This document shows, piece by piece, positions 34,699-43,259 of a stretch of DNA of 64,000 bases. The stretch is from an uncultured Lachnospiraceae bacterium (GTDB lineage Bacteria; Bacillota; Clostridia; Lachnospirales; Lachnospiraceae), in the NCBI GenBank assembly GCA_910580195.1, contig CAJTWA010000018.1, forward strand, positions 11,177 to 75,176. The letters run 5' to 3'. The notes under the pieces are model-generated. The model was not told where the DNA came from. It did not search any database and was given only the letters and a program-made list of their open reading frames with translations. Position 1 is the stretch's first letter. Each line of letters opens with the position of its first letter. The position numbers were made by a program, and so were the translations under genes.

Positions 34699-35817
34699 AT
34701 GGGAAAAACAATTACCGTAAATTTCGGGGGAAAGCCGTGCTATGATATTGTAATCCAAAGGGATTTCCGGCTCCTCCCAGAAAAGTTAACAAACCTTGGG
34801 TACGGGCAGAACCGTGCATGCATCATAACCGAAACCAACGTAGGGGAACTGTACCAAAAAGAAATAGAAGCCTTGCTTTCCCCCATGTTTTCCTCCTGCA
34901 CCACATTTCTGTTTGAAGCAGGGGAGAGCAGCAAAAACACCGATACCGTTGGAAAATTATATGGGCACTTAATCCAGAATTCCTTTGACCGGAAAGATGT
35001 CCTCATTGCATTGGGCGGCGGGGTCGTAGGGGATTTGGCTGGGTTTGCCGCAGCGACATACCTGCGGGGGATTGATTTCGTGCAGGTGCCAACTTCCTTG
35101 CTGGCCCAAACCGACAGCAGCATCGGCGGGAAAACCGGCGTGGATTTCATGCAGTATAAAAATATGGTAGGGGCATTTTATATGCCTAAACTAGTTTATA
35201 TGAATATATCTGCCCTGAAAAGCCTGCCCAAACGCCAATTTTCCTCCGGCACAGCCGAATTAATTAAGCACGGCTTTATCAAAGACAAGGCTTATACCGC
35301 ATTTATCAAAAACAACAGCACTTCCATCTTAGCACAGGACAGCCAAACCATGGAAGATATGATATACACAAGCTGCCAGATAAAACGGGACGTCGTTGAA
35401 AAAGACCCCAAAGAGCAGGGAGAGCGGGCATTGCTGAATTTCGGGCATACCATTGGCCATGCCATTGAGAAATTGTCTGGCTTCACCTTGTACCATGGGG
35501 AATGTGTTTCCCTCGGCATGGTGGGCGCAGCCTATATTTCCTTCCAAAAAGGCAATATTACGCTGGAAGAACTGGAAACAATCACGCAGATTTTAAAAAG
35601 CTACGGCCTTCCAGTCCGTCTCCCGGATTTCGCCCACACCCCGGAAGAAATCCTTGCAGCCACTAAACTGGACAAGAAAATGGAATCTGGGAAAATAAAG
35701 TTTATTTTGCTAAAAACCCTTGGAGAAGCCTATATCACAAAGGAATTGGCAAACCATGACCTTTTGGGAGGCATCCGCTATATCATGGAACAAGGGACTG
35801 AAAGGATATTGGAATGA
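34699..35817 (+). CDS. aroB: 3-dehydroquinate synthase
   Basis: Second step of the shikimate pathway: DAHP to 3-dehydroquinate, using NAD and a divalent metal. A 372-aa protein with VLIALGGGVVGDLAGFAAATYLRGI, in which GGGVVGDL binds NAD, and QVPTSLLAQTDSSIGGKTGV. Metal ligands are expected at GTAELIKHGFI (Glu), LLNFGHTIGHAIE (His) and YHGECVSLGM (His). It is followed by lspA with a 4-base overlap, a linkage of convenience. Confidence 0.96.
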   Translation: MGKTITVNFGGKPCYDIVIQRDFRLLPEKLTNLGYGQNRACIITETNVGELYQKEIEALLSPMFSSCTTFLFEAGESSKNTDTVGKLYGHLIQNSFDRKDVLIALGGGVVGDLAGFAAATYLRGIDFVQVPTSLLAQTDSSIGGKTGVDFMQYKNMVGAFYMPKLVYMNISALKSLPKRQFSSGTAELIKHGFIKDKAYTAFIKNNSTSILAQDSQTMEDMIYTSCQIKRDVVEKDPKEQGERALLNFGHTIGHAIEKLSGFTLYHGECVSLGMVGAAYISFQKGNITLEELETITQILKSYGLPVRLPDFAHTPEEILAATKLDKKMESGKIKFILLKTLGEAYITKELANHDLLGGIRYIMEQGTERILE

Positions 35818-36395
35818 GCCAGAAAGAACGGAATAGCTGCATCCTCTCTGTAGCAAGGAACCCAAAAAAACGGAATAGCTGCATCCTCTATGCGGCCAGC
35901 GTGTGCATCCTGCTGGCCTTGGATCAGTTTACAAAATATCTGGCCTCTGCCCACCTGAAACATGGAAACTCCATCGTCCTTATCAAAGGCGTGTTCCAAC
36001 TGCAATATTTAGAGAACAGGGGGGCAGCGTTTGGCTTGCTTCAGGGGCAGAAGCTATGGTTTGTGACAATTACTTTTGCCATGCTGGCATTGATGGCCAT
36101 GGTATACCTGCGCACCCCAATGGAAAAAAAGTACCGTTGGCTCAGGGGCATCCTATCGCTTCTGACTGCAGGCGCAATTGGGAACCTCATTGACCGCCTG
36201 CGCTTGGAATATGTGGTAGACTTCTTCTATTTTGAATTAATCAACTTCCCCATTTTCAATGTAGCAGATATCTATGTAACCCTTGGCATGGGGCTTTTGC
36301 TGGTACTAGTCCTTTTCTATTATAAAGAAGAAGAACTGGAACTGCTCTGGCCATTCCCAAAAAGGGGGCAGGGAAATGAAAAAACAGGAAACTAG
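35814..36395 (+). CDS. lspA: Lipoprotein signal peptidase LspA
   Basis: Aspartic membrane protease that removes signal peptides from diacylglyceryl prolipoproteins. Four helices are visible. The catalytic motifs are GNLIDRLRLEYVVDFF and FNVADIYVTLG, with the upstream family motif ENRGAAFGLLQG. At 193 aa it is longer than usual because of an N-terminal tandem duplication: KERNSCILSV and KKRNSCILYA, encoded by a 21-bp repeat 42 bp apart (35827-35847, 35869-35889). ATG overlaps the aroB stop (ATGA). Confidence 0.95.
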   Translation: MSQKERNSCILSVARNPKKRNSCILYAASVCILLALDQFTKYLASAHLKHGNSIVLIKGVFQLQYLENRGAAFGLLQGQKLWFVTITFAMLALMAMVYLRTPMEKKYRWLRGILSLLTAGAIGNLIDRLRLEYVVDFFYFELINFPIFNVADIYVTLGMGLLLVLVLFYYKEEELELLWPFPKRGQGNEKTGN

Positions 36396-37431
36396 CGTAG
36401 ATTCCCCAGCATCCCGGAACAAACAAGGCAGCGGCCAGGCCTTATCGGGACAAAACCTAAACAAACAAAGCAGTATCCAAAACCCACAGGCCTTGACAGG
36501 GCAGGATTCAGGCTGGCAAGGCAGCGTCCAAACTTACCAAATCCTGCCAGAACAGGCTGGGGAACGTTTAGATAAGTTCCTTTCCATGGCCTGTGGGGGT
36601 TATTCCCGCTCCTTCATCCAGAAATTAGCCAAGGATGGGAGAGTACTAGTAAACCAAAAAGTCCAGAAATCCAATTATAAAGTCTGCCAGAATGACTGTA
36701 TCCAAATCACCATCCCTCCAGTAACAGAACTGGAAATCTTACCCGAAGATATCCCGCTGGACATTCTTTACGAGGATTCTGACCTCTTGGTTGTCAATAA
36801 GCCAAAGGGCATGGTGGTACATCCTTCTGCGGGGCACTTTTCCGGCACCTTGGTAAATGCAGTCCTATACCATTGCAAAGACAGCCTTTCCGGCATCAAC
36901 GGGGTGATGCGGCCGGGAATTGTCCACCGGATTGACATGGACACCACGGGGACATTAATTATCTGCAAGAACGACAATGCCCATATCAAAATTGCAGAAC
37001 AGATAAAGAGCCATTCTGTTACCAGACGCTACGTCGGCATTGTAAAGGGAATTGCCAAACAGGAGAGCGGGACAGTAGAAGGCGCCATCGGGAGGCATCC
37101 CGTTGACCGGAAAAAGATGGCAATTAATCTGCCCCACGGGAAACATGCCGTGACCCATTACAAGGTACTGGAACGTTTTTCCAAACACACCTATATGGAA
37201 TTTGAACTGGAAACAGGGCGGACACACCAAATACGCGTCCATATGGCAAGCATCGGGCATCCCCTTTTGGGGGATGAGGTATATGGGGCAGGGAAATCCC
37301 CTTGGAAACTGCAGGGGCAGACGCTCCATGCAGCAACCATAGGCTTTATCCATCCGGTTACGGAAGAGTATTTGGAAGTCACAGCGCCTTTGCCGGAATA
37401 TTTTGAGGAGCTGCTAAAAAAAGGTTTATAA
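36376..37431 (+). CDS. rluD: RluA/RluD family pseudouridine synthase
   Basis: A 351-aa pseudouridine synthase with an S4 domain (ERLDKFLSMACGGYSRSFIQ, about 60-110) and a catalytic domain whose aspartate lies in GIVHRIDMDTTGTLIICKND, with the RluD-type GRTHQIRVHMASIGHPLLGD. The first ~50 residues form a low-complexity Q/S/N-rich extension not typical of the family. It overlaps lspA by 20 bp; lspA-rluD adjacency is standard. Target is presumably 23S rRNA (U1911/1915/1917 in E. coli RluD), though RluC/D specificity cannot be proven here. Confidence 0.93.
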   Translation: MKKQETSVDSPASRNKQGSGQALSGQNLNKQSSIQNPQALTGQDSGWQGSVQTYQILPEQAGERLDKFLSMACGGYSRSFIQKLAKDGRVLVNQKVQKSNYKVCQNDCIQITIPPVTELEILPEDIPLDILYEDSDLLVVNKPKGMVVHPSAGHFSGTLVNAVLYHCKDSLSGINGVMRPGIVHRIDMDTTGTLIICKNDNAHIKIAEQIKSHSVTRRYVGIVKGIAKQESGTVEGAIGRHPVDRKKMAINLPHGKHAVTHYKVLERFSKHTYMEFELETGRTHQIRVHMASIGHPLLGDEVYGAGKSPWKLQGQTLHAATIGFIHPVTEEYLEVTAPLPEYFEELLKKGL

Positions 37432-37452
37432 AAGGCATTAGCCTATGGCATT

Positions 37453-37516
37453 ACAGCGTATGGGAAATGGGACTAAAATGGTATTATCCTACAACATCAC
37501 AGCGTATGGGAAATGG
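37453..37516. repeat. 46-bp-spaced direct repeat
   Basis: ACAGCGTATGGGAAATGG occurs exactly at 37453-37470 and 37499-37516 between rluD and the next promoter. Confidence 0.8.
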
Positions 37517-37560
37517 CAAACCATATGCTTTTGCATCATCAGCAAATCTGCTAAATTGTA

Positions 37561-37589
37561 TATACATTTCAGGAAAATTATAGTATAAT
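37561..37589 (+). promoter_or_regulatory. Probable sigma-A promoter
   Basis: TATAAT at 37584-37589 is preceded at 17 bp by TATACA (37561-37566), a four-of-six match to TTGACA. It would serve the cytidylate-kinase-like gene with an 80-nt leader. Confidence 0.5.
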
Positions 37590-37670
37590 AGCAATATAAC
37601 ATAATTTTAAGGCACAATTTTAATCTTTGCACCTCTATGTAAAGATTACTAATCGAAAGGTGGTATTTAT

Positions 37671-38303
37671 ATGGGACAATTCGTAATCACAATCGGCCGG
37701 GAATTTGGGAGCGGGGGCTTAGACGTAGGCCGGATGCTTTCGGAACAGTTAAATGTAAAATGTTATGACAAGGAACTGCTTTCCATGGCTGCCAAGGAAA
37801 GCGGGTTATGCCAAGAAATATTTGAAAACCATGATGAAAAGCCAACCAGCAGCTTTCTCTATTCCTTGGTAATGGATACGTATTCTGTCAGCGGCTATAC
37901 TTCAGCGCCTTTCTTGGATATGCCCCTGAACCACAAGGTGTTCCTTGCACAATTTGAAGCCATTAAAAACCTTGCAAAAAAAGAATCCTGCATTATCGTT
38001 GGGCGCTGCGCAGATTATGCATTAGCAGAACATCCCAATTGCATCAACGTATTTATCCATGCAGGCCTTGCTTTCCGCATTGACCATGTCATGCAGACCT
38101 TTGGCTTATCCAAGGAAAAGGCCACAGACATGATCCACAAAACAGACAAGAAGCGGGCAAGCTACTATAATTATTACTCCAGCAAGAAATGGGGCGATTC
38201 CAGAAGCTACCATCTCACATTGGATAGCAGCCAGCTTGGCCTTCAAGGATGCAGTGAAATGATCCTTAACTACATGGACATCCAAAAGAAATACAAAAAG
38301 TAA
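37671..38303 (+). CDS. Cytidylate kinase-like family protein
   Basis: A 210-aa P-loop protein. ITIGREFGSGGLDVGRMLSE replaces the classical kinase P-loop with the GREFGSGG version of the cytidylate-kinase-like-2 family; CIIVGRCADYALAEHPNCINVFIHA and KKRASYYNYYSSKKWGDSRSY follow. These proteins are common in gut Clostridia; nucleotide monophosphate kinase activity is predicted, not shown. AAAGGTGG precedes the ATG. The stop directly abuts the stop of the convergent recombinase gene with no base between. Confidence 0.88.
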   Translation: MGQFVITIGREFGSGGLDVGRMLSEQLNVKCYDKELLSMAAKESGLCQEIFENHDEKPTSSFLYSLVMDTYSVSGYTSAPFLDMPLNHKVFLAQFEAIKNLAKKESCIIVGRCADYALAEHPNCINVFIHAGLAFRIDHVMQTFGLSKEKATDMIHKTDKKRASYYNYYSSKKWGDSRSYHLTLDSSQLGLQGCSEMILNYMDIQKKYKK

Positions 38304-39368
38304 TTAACTATCTTCATGGAAAATGCTCCCTGAGAACTTGCCCGCCAGCCTTCTGCGCTCATCATCCATTGCAGCGTAGTGCTGGCGGGTGGTTTCTACG
38401 CTTTTATGCCCTAAGGCATCCGCAACTAGGTAAATGTCGCCTGTTTCTTTATAAAGGTTCGTCCCATAGGTACTGCGGAGCTTATGGGGGGTGATTTTTT
38501 TACTGATATTTGCCGCATCCGTATATTTTTTCACCAACTTTTCTACGGACCGGGTAGTAAGGCGGCTGTATTTTAAGGAAAGGAACAAGGCATGTTCATG
38601 TTCCGGCAGCGCTTTTTCTGCCAGAAGCGGGCGTTCCATTTCCAAATAGTCCAATAAAGCATTGCTTACCTCTTCCCCAAAATAAACTATGGATTCATTC
38701 CCGCCTTTCCGGACTACCCTCATTCCCTGGTTCTTAAAACTCACATCCTTAACATCCAGCCCTACACATTCGGACACACGGATTCCCGTGCCCAGCAACA
38801 GCGTTAAGATTGCAATATCCCGGTATTTGGTTTTTTGGTGGGAAGCAAGCTGCTTTGCCGTAAGGGAACTCCCGTTCTCTACTGTAGAAATCAAGTCTGC
38901 AACTTCATCTTTATCCAGGCGGATGATATTATCTTTATGCTTTTTGGGCGTTTCTATCATAGAAGGGGCGTTTGTCTTAATAAATTCTTTTTTAAAATAG
39001 TAGTTGTACATGGTCCGTATAGCAGAAAGTTTCCGGGATTTCCCTTTTTCCCCATTCGTGACAGCCTGCCCGTCTTTTCTCTCGTAGTAGGAGAGGTATG
39101 CAAGGTATTCCTCAATATCTACCGGAGTCATCTCATCCAAAACGCCCAACGGAATCTCATGCATAGGGATTTTCTGGTAGATGGGATTTTTTTCTTGGAT
39201 AAACTCAAAAAACAGGCGGATATCATACCCATAAGACAGCCTAGTCCTTGAGGCCGTGTTCCTTGTGTCAAGATACCGGAAAAAATCTGCACAGAATTTG
39301 GGAAGTTCCTTTAATAATCCCTGTAATTTCCGTTTATTTTCCAAATTAATTTTTTCAACGTAATCCAT
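38304..39368 (-). CDS. Tyrosine recombinase, XerC/XerD type
   Basis: A 354-aa site-specific recombinase. The N-terminal SAM-like DNA-binding domain (about 20-130) is followed by the catalytic domain with R197 (GTGIRVSE), K221 (VRKGGNE), H295 and R298 (TPHKLRST), H321 (GHKSVETT) and the nucleophile Y331. It is some 55 residues longer than E. coli XerD, mostly before and within the N-terminal domain. No integrase neighbours or attachment repeats are seen, so a housekeeping Xer role in chromosome dimer resolution is likely but unproven. AAGGAG precedes ATG. Confidence 0.9.
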   Translation of the reverse strand: MDYVEKINLENKRKLQGLLKELPKFCADFFRYLDTRNTASRTRLSYGYDIRLFFEFIQEKNPIYQKIPMHEIPLGVLDEMTPVDIEEYLAYLSYYERKDGQAVTNGEKGKSRKLSAIRTMYNYYFKKEFIKTNAPSMIETPKKHKDNIIRLDKDEVADLISTVENGSSLTAKQLASHQKTKYRDIAILTLLLGTGIRVSECVGLDVKDVSFKNQGMRVVRKGGNESIVYFGEEVSNALLDYLEMERPLLAEKALPEHEHALFLSLKYSRLTTRSVEKLVKKYTDAANISKKITPHKLRSTYGTNLYKETGDIYLVADALGHKSVETTRQHYAAMDDERRRLAGKFSGSIFHEDS

Positions 39369-39587
39369 AAAAACTCCTTATCAAAAATGAATAATTTCCT
39401 AAAAACCAAAGCAGCTTTGTGTGTGGTGTTACAATGCATTTATTTTTTATTGATTCCATAAATTTTCTTTATCCATGTTTTTCTTAACCAAAACGGCATT
39501 TTTACCATATAGCATGCCACAAATTAAAATGATTTTAAAATAAGTAAAGTTAGAATGAAACTGGGGCAAAATGCTGCGCTTAATGCG

Positions 39588-39623
39588 CATCAGTTCGTAA
39601 AATCAACATTTCGCGAACTGATG
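39588..39623. repeat. Inverted repeat in the dtd-recombinase intergenic region
   Basis: CATCAGTTCG (39588-39597) and CGAACTGATG (39614-39623) are perfect complements with a 16-nt loop; TGCGC/GCGCA overlaps on the left. The 315-bp gap 39369-39683 contains nothing else that I can support. It lies after dtd on the minus strand and before the recombinase; no U-tract marks a terminator. Confidence 0.55.
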
Positions 39624-39683
39624 GATTGAATTCCGCCAAAACCCATTTCACATCTCCTCCCCACAAAGCCCATGCCATTTGCG

Positions 39684-40145
39684 TTATGGGCTATTCGGAA
39701 CAAGTTCTTCCGAATCCAGCAAAATGGTAAACGGGCCGTCATTCAATAAGGAAATTTTCATATTTGCACCGAAAGAACCTGTCTGCACAGACGGGACTTG
39801 CTTTCTACATTCTGAAACAATATATCCATACAAATCCTCTGCAAGTTCCGGGGAGCCAGCTTTGGTAAAGGATGGCCGGTTGCCCTTCCGGCAGTCCGCA
39901 TATAAGGTAAATTGCGAAACCAAAAGCAACCCGCCCGCAACATCTTGCAGGGACAAATTCGTCTTCCCATTCACATCTTCAAAAATACGCATATTTACCA
40001 GCTTACGGATCATCTTATCCGCAATTTCCTTTGTATCCTCTTGGCTGATTCCAATGAACACAAGGAACCCTGTCCCAATTTTGCCAATTATGCCCTGTTC
40101 CACCTCAACTTCCGCGTGAGTGACGCGCTGAACCAAAAATCTCAT
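39684..40145 (-). CDS. dtd: D-aminoacyl-tRNA deacylase
   Basis: Hydrolyses D-aminoacyl-tRNAs (and glycyl-tRNA-Ala) to keep translation homochiral. A 153-aa protein of normal length, with MRFLVQRVTHAEVEV, the SQFTLYAD motif in GGLLLVSQFTLYADCRKGNR, FTKAGSPELAEDLY and the Gly-Pro motif in LNDGPFTILLDS, where Phe replaces the usual Val. A partial copy lies at 34430-34512. Confidence 0.96.
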   Translation of the reverse strand: MRFLVQRVTHAEVEVEQGIIGKIGTGFLVFIGISQEDTKEIADKMIRKLVNMRIFEDVNGKTNLSLQDVAGGLLLVSQFTLYADCRKGNRPSFTKAGSPELAEDLYGYIVSECRKQVPSVQTGSFGANMKISLLNDGPFTILLDSEELVPNSP

Positions 40146-40288
40146 AGCCCTTCTCCATTCTGTTTACCATATTCTGCTGAATGATGCAAAACCGTATTTA
40201 TGCCTTTATTATGTAAGCGATTTCTATTATAATTGGAATATTAGAAAAACACAATATTTATGTGGTAATTTGCCCTGAAATAGATTTT

Positions 40289-40624
40289 TTATTGCCGGAT
40301 ATAATACGGAATCACCAAGAACTTCCCGGCATGGATTTCATCGCCCCGAAGCCCGTTCAACGACTTGATCTCCTTCATGTACTCTTGGATGCTGCCATAT
40401 TCTTCTGTCATATGTTCTGAAGCAATGCTCCATAGGCTGTCCCCAGACTGTATCTCAATGCTGGTGAAAGACTTATAGCCTTGCCCTTCTCCTGCTTTCT
40501 GGCGCCTTGGCTGGAAAAACACAGCCCAGGATGCCATGCAGATAATAAGGATGCTGATTGCCAAGATGAAATATGCCTTATATTGGTAAACCTTCCTAAT
40601 CCATCCCACATTTTGCAATTTCAT
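40289..40624 (-). CDS. LysM-domain membrane protein, YneA-like SOS division inhibitor
   Basis: A 111-aa protein with one membrane helix (about 17-37, FILAISILIICMASWAVFF) and one extracytoplasmic LysM domain (about 55-107, IEIQSGDSLWSIASEHMTEE to HAGKFLVIPYY). Size, topology and position divergent from lexA match B. subtilis YneA, which delays division during DNA damage. Sequence similarity beyond LysM cannot be judged here. Several LexA-box-like sites lie in the shared upstream region. Confidence 0.8.
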   Translation of the reverse strand: MKLQNVGWIRKVYQYKAYFILAISILIICMASWAVFFQPRRQKAGEGQGYKSFTSIEIQSGDSLWSIASEHMTEEYGSIQEYMKEIKSLNGLRGDEIHAGKFLVIPYYIRQ

Positions 40625-40642
40625 AATTCCTTCCTCCTTTTC

Positions 40643-40739
40643 CGAACAGGTTTTCCGAACATTCGTTTAAAAAGAGTATATAGGAAGAACATATATTTGT
40701 CAAGTAAATTTGCGAACAAATTTTCGGAATATTTGTTTG
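40643..40739. promoter_or_regulatory. Cluster of LexA-box-like sites between yneA-like gene and lexA
   Basis: Against the Gram-positive LexA consensus CGAACRNRYGTTYC: CGAACAGGTTTTCC (40643-40656, 13 of 14), CGAACATTCGTTTA (40656-40669, 12 of 14), CGAACAAATTTTCG (40713-40726, 12 of 14), plus weaker GAACATATATTTGT (40687-40700) and CGGAATATTTGTTTG (40725-40739). The first two adjoin the yneA-like side and the last two the lexA promoter. This supports joint SOS control and lexA autoregulation. Confidence 0.75.
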
Positions 40740-40765
40740 CATTTTTCCTAAAAGTGTGTTATGAT
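40737..40765 (+). promoter_or_regulatory. lexA promoter
   Basis: TTGCAT (40737-40742), 17 bp, TATGAT (40760-40765), overlapping the rightmost LexA-box-like site. Confidence 0.6.
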
Positions 40766-40851
40766 AGGTATATGCAGAACAACCCTATCCAAGCACTGCA
40801 TCAAAGGATGCCGAACATGGGGCTTGGTAGGCAATTTTAGGAGGTATCGTT

Positions 40852-41469
40852 ATGGCATATGGAAAGATCAGTGATAAACAGAAAGAAATTTTAGAATATA
40901 TCAAAAGTGAAATCTTAAACCGCGGGTATCCGCCAGCAGTGCGGGACATCTGTGAGGCAGTCCATCTTAAGTCCACTTCTTCCGTACATTCCCATCTGGA
41001 AACTTTGGAGAAGAATGGGTATATCCGCAGGGACCCTACGAAGCCAAGGGCAATTGAGATTATTGACGACACCTTTAACTTGGTACGGCGCGAGGTGGTA
41101 AATGTCCCCCTCCTTGGGCGTGTGGCTGCTGGGCAGCCATTGCTGGCAGTAGAGAATATTGAAACGTATTTTCCGGTCCCATCCGAATATATACCGAACG
41201 AGGAAACTTTTATGCTCCGGGTTACAGGGGATAGTATGGTAAATGCAGGGATTTTTGATGGGGATAATATTTTAGTCCAGCGCCAGTCTACGGCGGAAGA
41301 TGGGGAAATGGTTGTCGCCTTAGTGGACGATTCCGCAACTGTAAAAACATTTTATAAGGAAGATGGGCATTACCGCCTACAGCCGGAAAACCCAGCGATG
41401 GCTCCGATCATTGTGGATGACTGCACCATTTTAGGGAAAGTTTTTGGCGTATTCCGCTTTTATAAATAA
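40852..41469 (+). CDS. lexA: LexA repressor
   Basis: SOS repressor of 205 aa. Winged-helix DNA-binding domain at the N-terminus (KQKEILEYIKSEILNRGYPP, then VRDICEAVHLKSTSSVHSHL). The Ala-Gly autocleavage site is in GRVAAGQPLL near 92, the catalytic Ser in VTGDSMVNAGI near 127 and Lys in ATVKTFYKE near 165. AGGAGG lies before ATG. A clear terminator follows. Regulated by itself through the sites at 40643-40739. Confidence 0.97.
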   Translation: MAYGKISDKQKEILEYIKSEILNRGYPPAVRDICEAVHLKSTSSVHSHLETLEKNGYIRRDPTKPRAIEIIDDTFNLVRREVVNVPLLGRVAAGQPLLAVENIETYFPVPSEYIPNEETFMLRVTGDSMVNAGIFDGDNILVQRQSTAEDGEMVVALVDDSATVKTFYKEDGHYRLQPENPAMAPIIVDDCTILGKVFGVFRFYK

Positions 41470-41511
41470 CCAACGCATAGGCAGCGATTAAGGTATTTTT
41501 GGGTAGCCAAA

Positions 41512-41552
41512 AGGCTGCCGCAGGATGTATCATGAGCGGCAGCCTAGTTTTT
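41512..41552 (+). terminator. Rho-independent terminator after lexA
   Basis: AGGCTGCCGC (41512-41521) pairs perfectly with GCGGCAGCCT (41536-41545), followed by a T-rich run. It could also act on the convergent rsfS operon. Confidence 0.85.
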
Positions 41553-41586
41553 GTACTATTTTTGCATGGCGTTAGGACCATAGCTT

Positions 41587-41937
41587 TTACAGTTCTTCCA
41601 CAGGGATTTTTTTGCCATCCGTCCAAATCCGCTCTAAATCATAGAACAGGCGGTCTTCCTTTGAAAAAAGATGTACAATGATATCCCTGTAATCCATAAG
41701 GACCCAACTGGAGTTGCGGTTTCCTTCAATTTGCTTTACGGAATGGCCATTTTTGCCCAACTCCTCTTCCACTGCATCTACCATTGCTTGGATTTGGTTG
41801 GTATTCGTCCCAGTTGCAATTACAAAGTAATCTGCAAGAGGTGAAATTTCACTGATATCAATGATGCGGATTTCTTCTGCCTTTTTATCGCTTAATGCAT
41901 GGCAGGCAGCCTTTGCCATTTCACGGGAAATATCCAT
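41587..41937 (-). CDS. rsfS: Ribosome silencing factor RsfS
   Basis: Binds L14 and blocks subunit joining when nutrients are scarce. A 116-aa protein: AEEIRIIDISEISPLADYFV, TGTNTNQIQAMVDAVEEEL, SWVLMDYRDIIVHLFSKEDR and FYDLERIW are the family blocks. ATG 41937 follows AAAGGAA; longer in-frame starts lack a ribosome site. Last gene of nadD-yqeK-rsfS on the minus strand. Confidence 0.95.
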   Translation of the reverse strand: MDISREMAKAACHALSDKKAEEIRIIDISEISPLADYFVIATGTNTNQIQAMVDAVEEELGKNGHSVKQIEGNRNSSWVLMDYRDIIVHLFSKEDRLFYDLERIWTDGKKIPVEEL

Positions 41938-42034
41938 ATAATCATTCCTTTCATTTTGTCCTAAATACGATTGGGATGGATGCTCCTCCGAGGAACTGCT
42001 AACATCCACAGCAGACGTCTATATCTCCTCTTAA

Positions 42035-42613
42035 TTAAAGCTTGGCAGCAGTTTCCCGGAAATATTGGTATGTTTCCAAAGTAAGCGGGTCAACTTCCCC
42101 GCCTTTCCGTTCCAGATAATTTAAGGTGTCAGACAAAATTTTCAGCATAGCTTTGTCTAGGCCTTCAAAAGCTAATTTCCGGACTTCTGCCAAATTTGGG
42201 GCTTTGCTCCGGTTTGGTTCCACATAATCTGCGATGTAAATGATTTTATCCAATGTGTTCATCCCCGGCGCCCCGGTGGTATGCACCTGTATGGCATGGA
42301 GGATTTCCCTGTCTTCCACGCCATAGCGTTTTCTTGCAAAGTAAGCGCCTAACTTTGCATGGAGCAGGAAGGGGCTTTTTTCCTCAGAAGCTGAAATAGG
42401 AATTTTATGTTTCTTGCATATTTTTATCTTTTCATGGTTGGAAAGGCATTTTGCACAGTCGTGCAGCAAGCCTGCATACATGGCCTGTTCCATGTCGGCC
42501 TGATGTGCCATGGCTAATGCCGCAGCGGTATACATGACGCCAAGGGTATGGGCGTACCGCTCCTTATCCAGTTCCTTTTTCAGCTTTTTTTCTATCTCTT
42601 CCCGTTTCATCAT
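42035..42613 (-). CDS. yqeK: HD-domain protein YqeK (Ap4A hydrolase family)
   Basis: A 192-aa HD phosphohydrolase. The motif GLLHDCAKCLSNHEK gives the HD pair, with RYAHTLGVMYTAAALA supplying the first His, and VHTTGAPGMNTLDKIIYIAD supplying the distal ligands. The B. subtilis relative hydrolyses Ap4A to ADP. ATG 42613 is nine bases after AAGGAG, inside the end of nadD (50-bp overlap), so the pair is translationally coupled. Confidence 0.93.
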   Translation of the reverse strand: MMKREEIEKKLKKELDKERYAHTLGVMYTAAALAMAHQADMEQAMYAGLLHDCAKCLSNHEKIKICKKHKIPISASEEKSPFLLHAKLGAYFARKRYGVEDREILHAIQVHTTGAPGMNTLDKIIYIADYVEPNRSKAPNLAEVRKLAFEGLDKAMLKILSDTLNYLERKGGEVDPLTLETYQYFRETAAKL

Positions 42614-43226
42614 CCAATCCATCTCCTTCATATAAATGGTTCGCCCTGATATATGCTTCTACTGCTTCGGGAACAAGGTACCGTATGGTCCTCCCATAAT
42701 GCAGGCGGTTCCGGATATCCTGTGAGGAAACTTCTAGGTTTGGCGTGTCTAATGGAAAGAATTTTTCCTGATATTTTTGGTTCAGGTAATCTATCTGCTG
42801 GAAAAACTTTTCCTGATGCTGATGTTTCCGGTGTGCCGCCAAAACATTGCAGTTTTCCAATATTGCTGCCGGTTCCTTCCATCCTTCAAAGTCAAATAGG
42901 GAATCTGCCCCTAGGATAAAAAATAATTCTGCACCGGGATTTCGCTCCTTCAGTTTCCCTAACGTCAGATAGGTATAGCTGGTATCTTTGGTATCCACTT
43001 CCGTCTGGTCCATGGAAAAGGCAGGGTTCCCTGCAATTGCCAAAGAAACCATCTGGCAGCGGTGGAAAGATGCAGTAACGTCCTGCACCTGCTTGTGGGG
43101 AGAATGGCCGGTAGGGAGGAACAGCACTTTTTCAAGGCCGAACTGCTCCCTTGCATTCTCCGCAATCATTAGATGCCCGTAATGGATGGGGTCGAACGTC
43201 CCTCCCATAATGCCGATTTTTTGCAT
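42564..43226 (-). CDS. nadD: Nicotinate-nucleotide adenylyltransferase
   Basis: Forms nicotinic acid adenine dinucleotide in NAD synthesis. The N-terminal IGIMGGTFDPIHYGHLMIAE contains the HxGH nucleotidyltransferase motif; LEVSSQDIRNRLHYGRTIRY corresponds to the ISSTxxR motif. 220 aa. I prefer ATG 43226 (MQKIGIMGG) by family alignment; ATG 43241, five residues upstream and closer to AAGGGAG, is equally possible. Confidence 0.95.
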   Translation of the reverse strand: MQKIGIMGGTFDPIHYGHLMIAENAREQFGLEKVLFLPTGHSPHKQVQDVTASFHRCQMVSLAIAGNPAFSMDQTEVDTKDTSYTYLTLGKLKERNPGAELFFILGADSLFDFEGWKEPAAILENCNVLAAHRKHQHQEKFFQQIDYLNQKYQEKFFPLDTPNLEVSSQDIRNRLHYGRTIRYLVPEAVEAYIRANHLYEGDGLDDETGRDRKKAEKGTG

Positions 43227-43259
43227 GATACATTGCTCCATAAGACTCCCTTGCCTTGC

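Noticed and set aside
38304..39368. Integrase of a genomic island
   Set aside because: Neighbouring genes are housekeeping, no tRNA or direct-repeat attachment sites were seen, and the catalytic domain is of ordinary Xer type.
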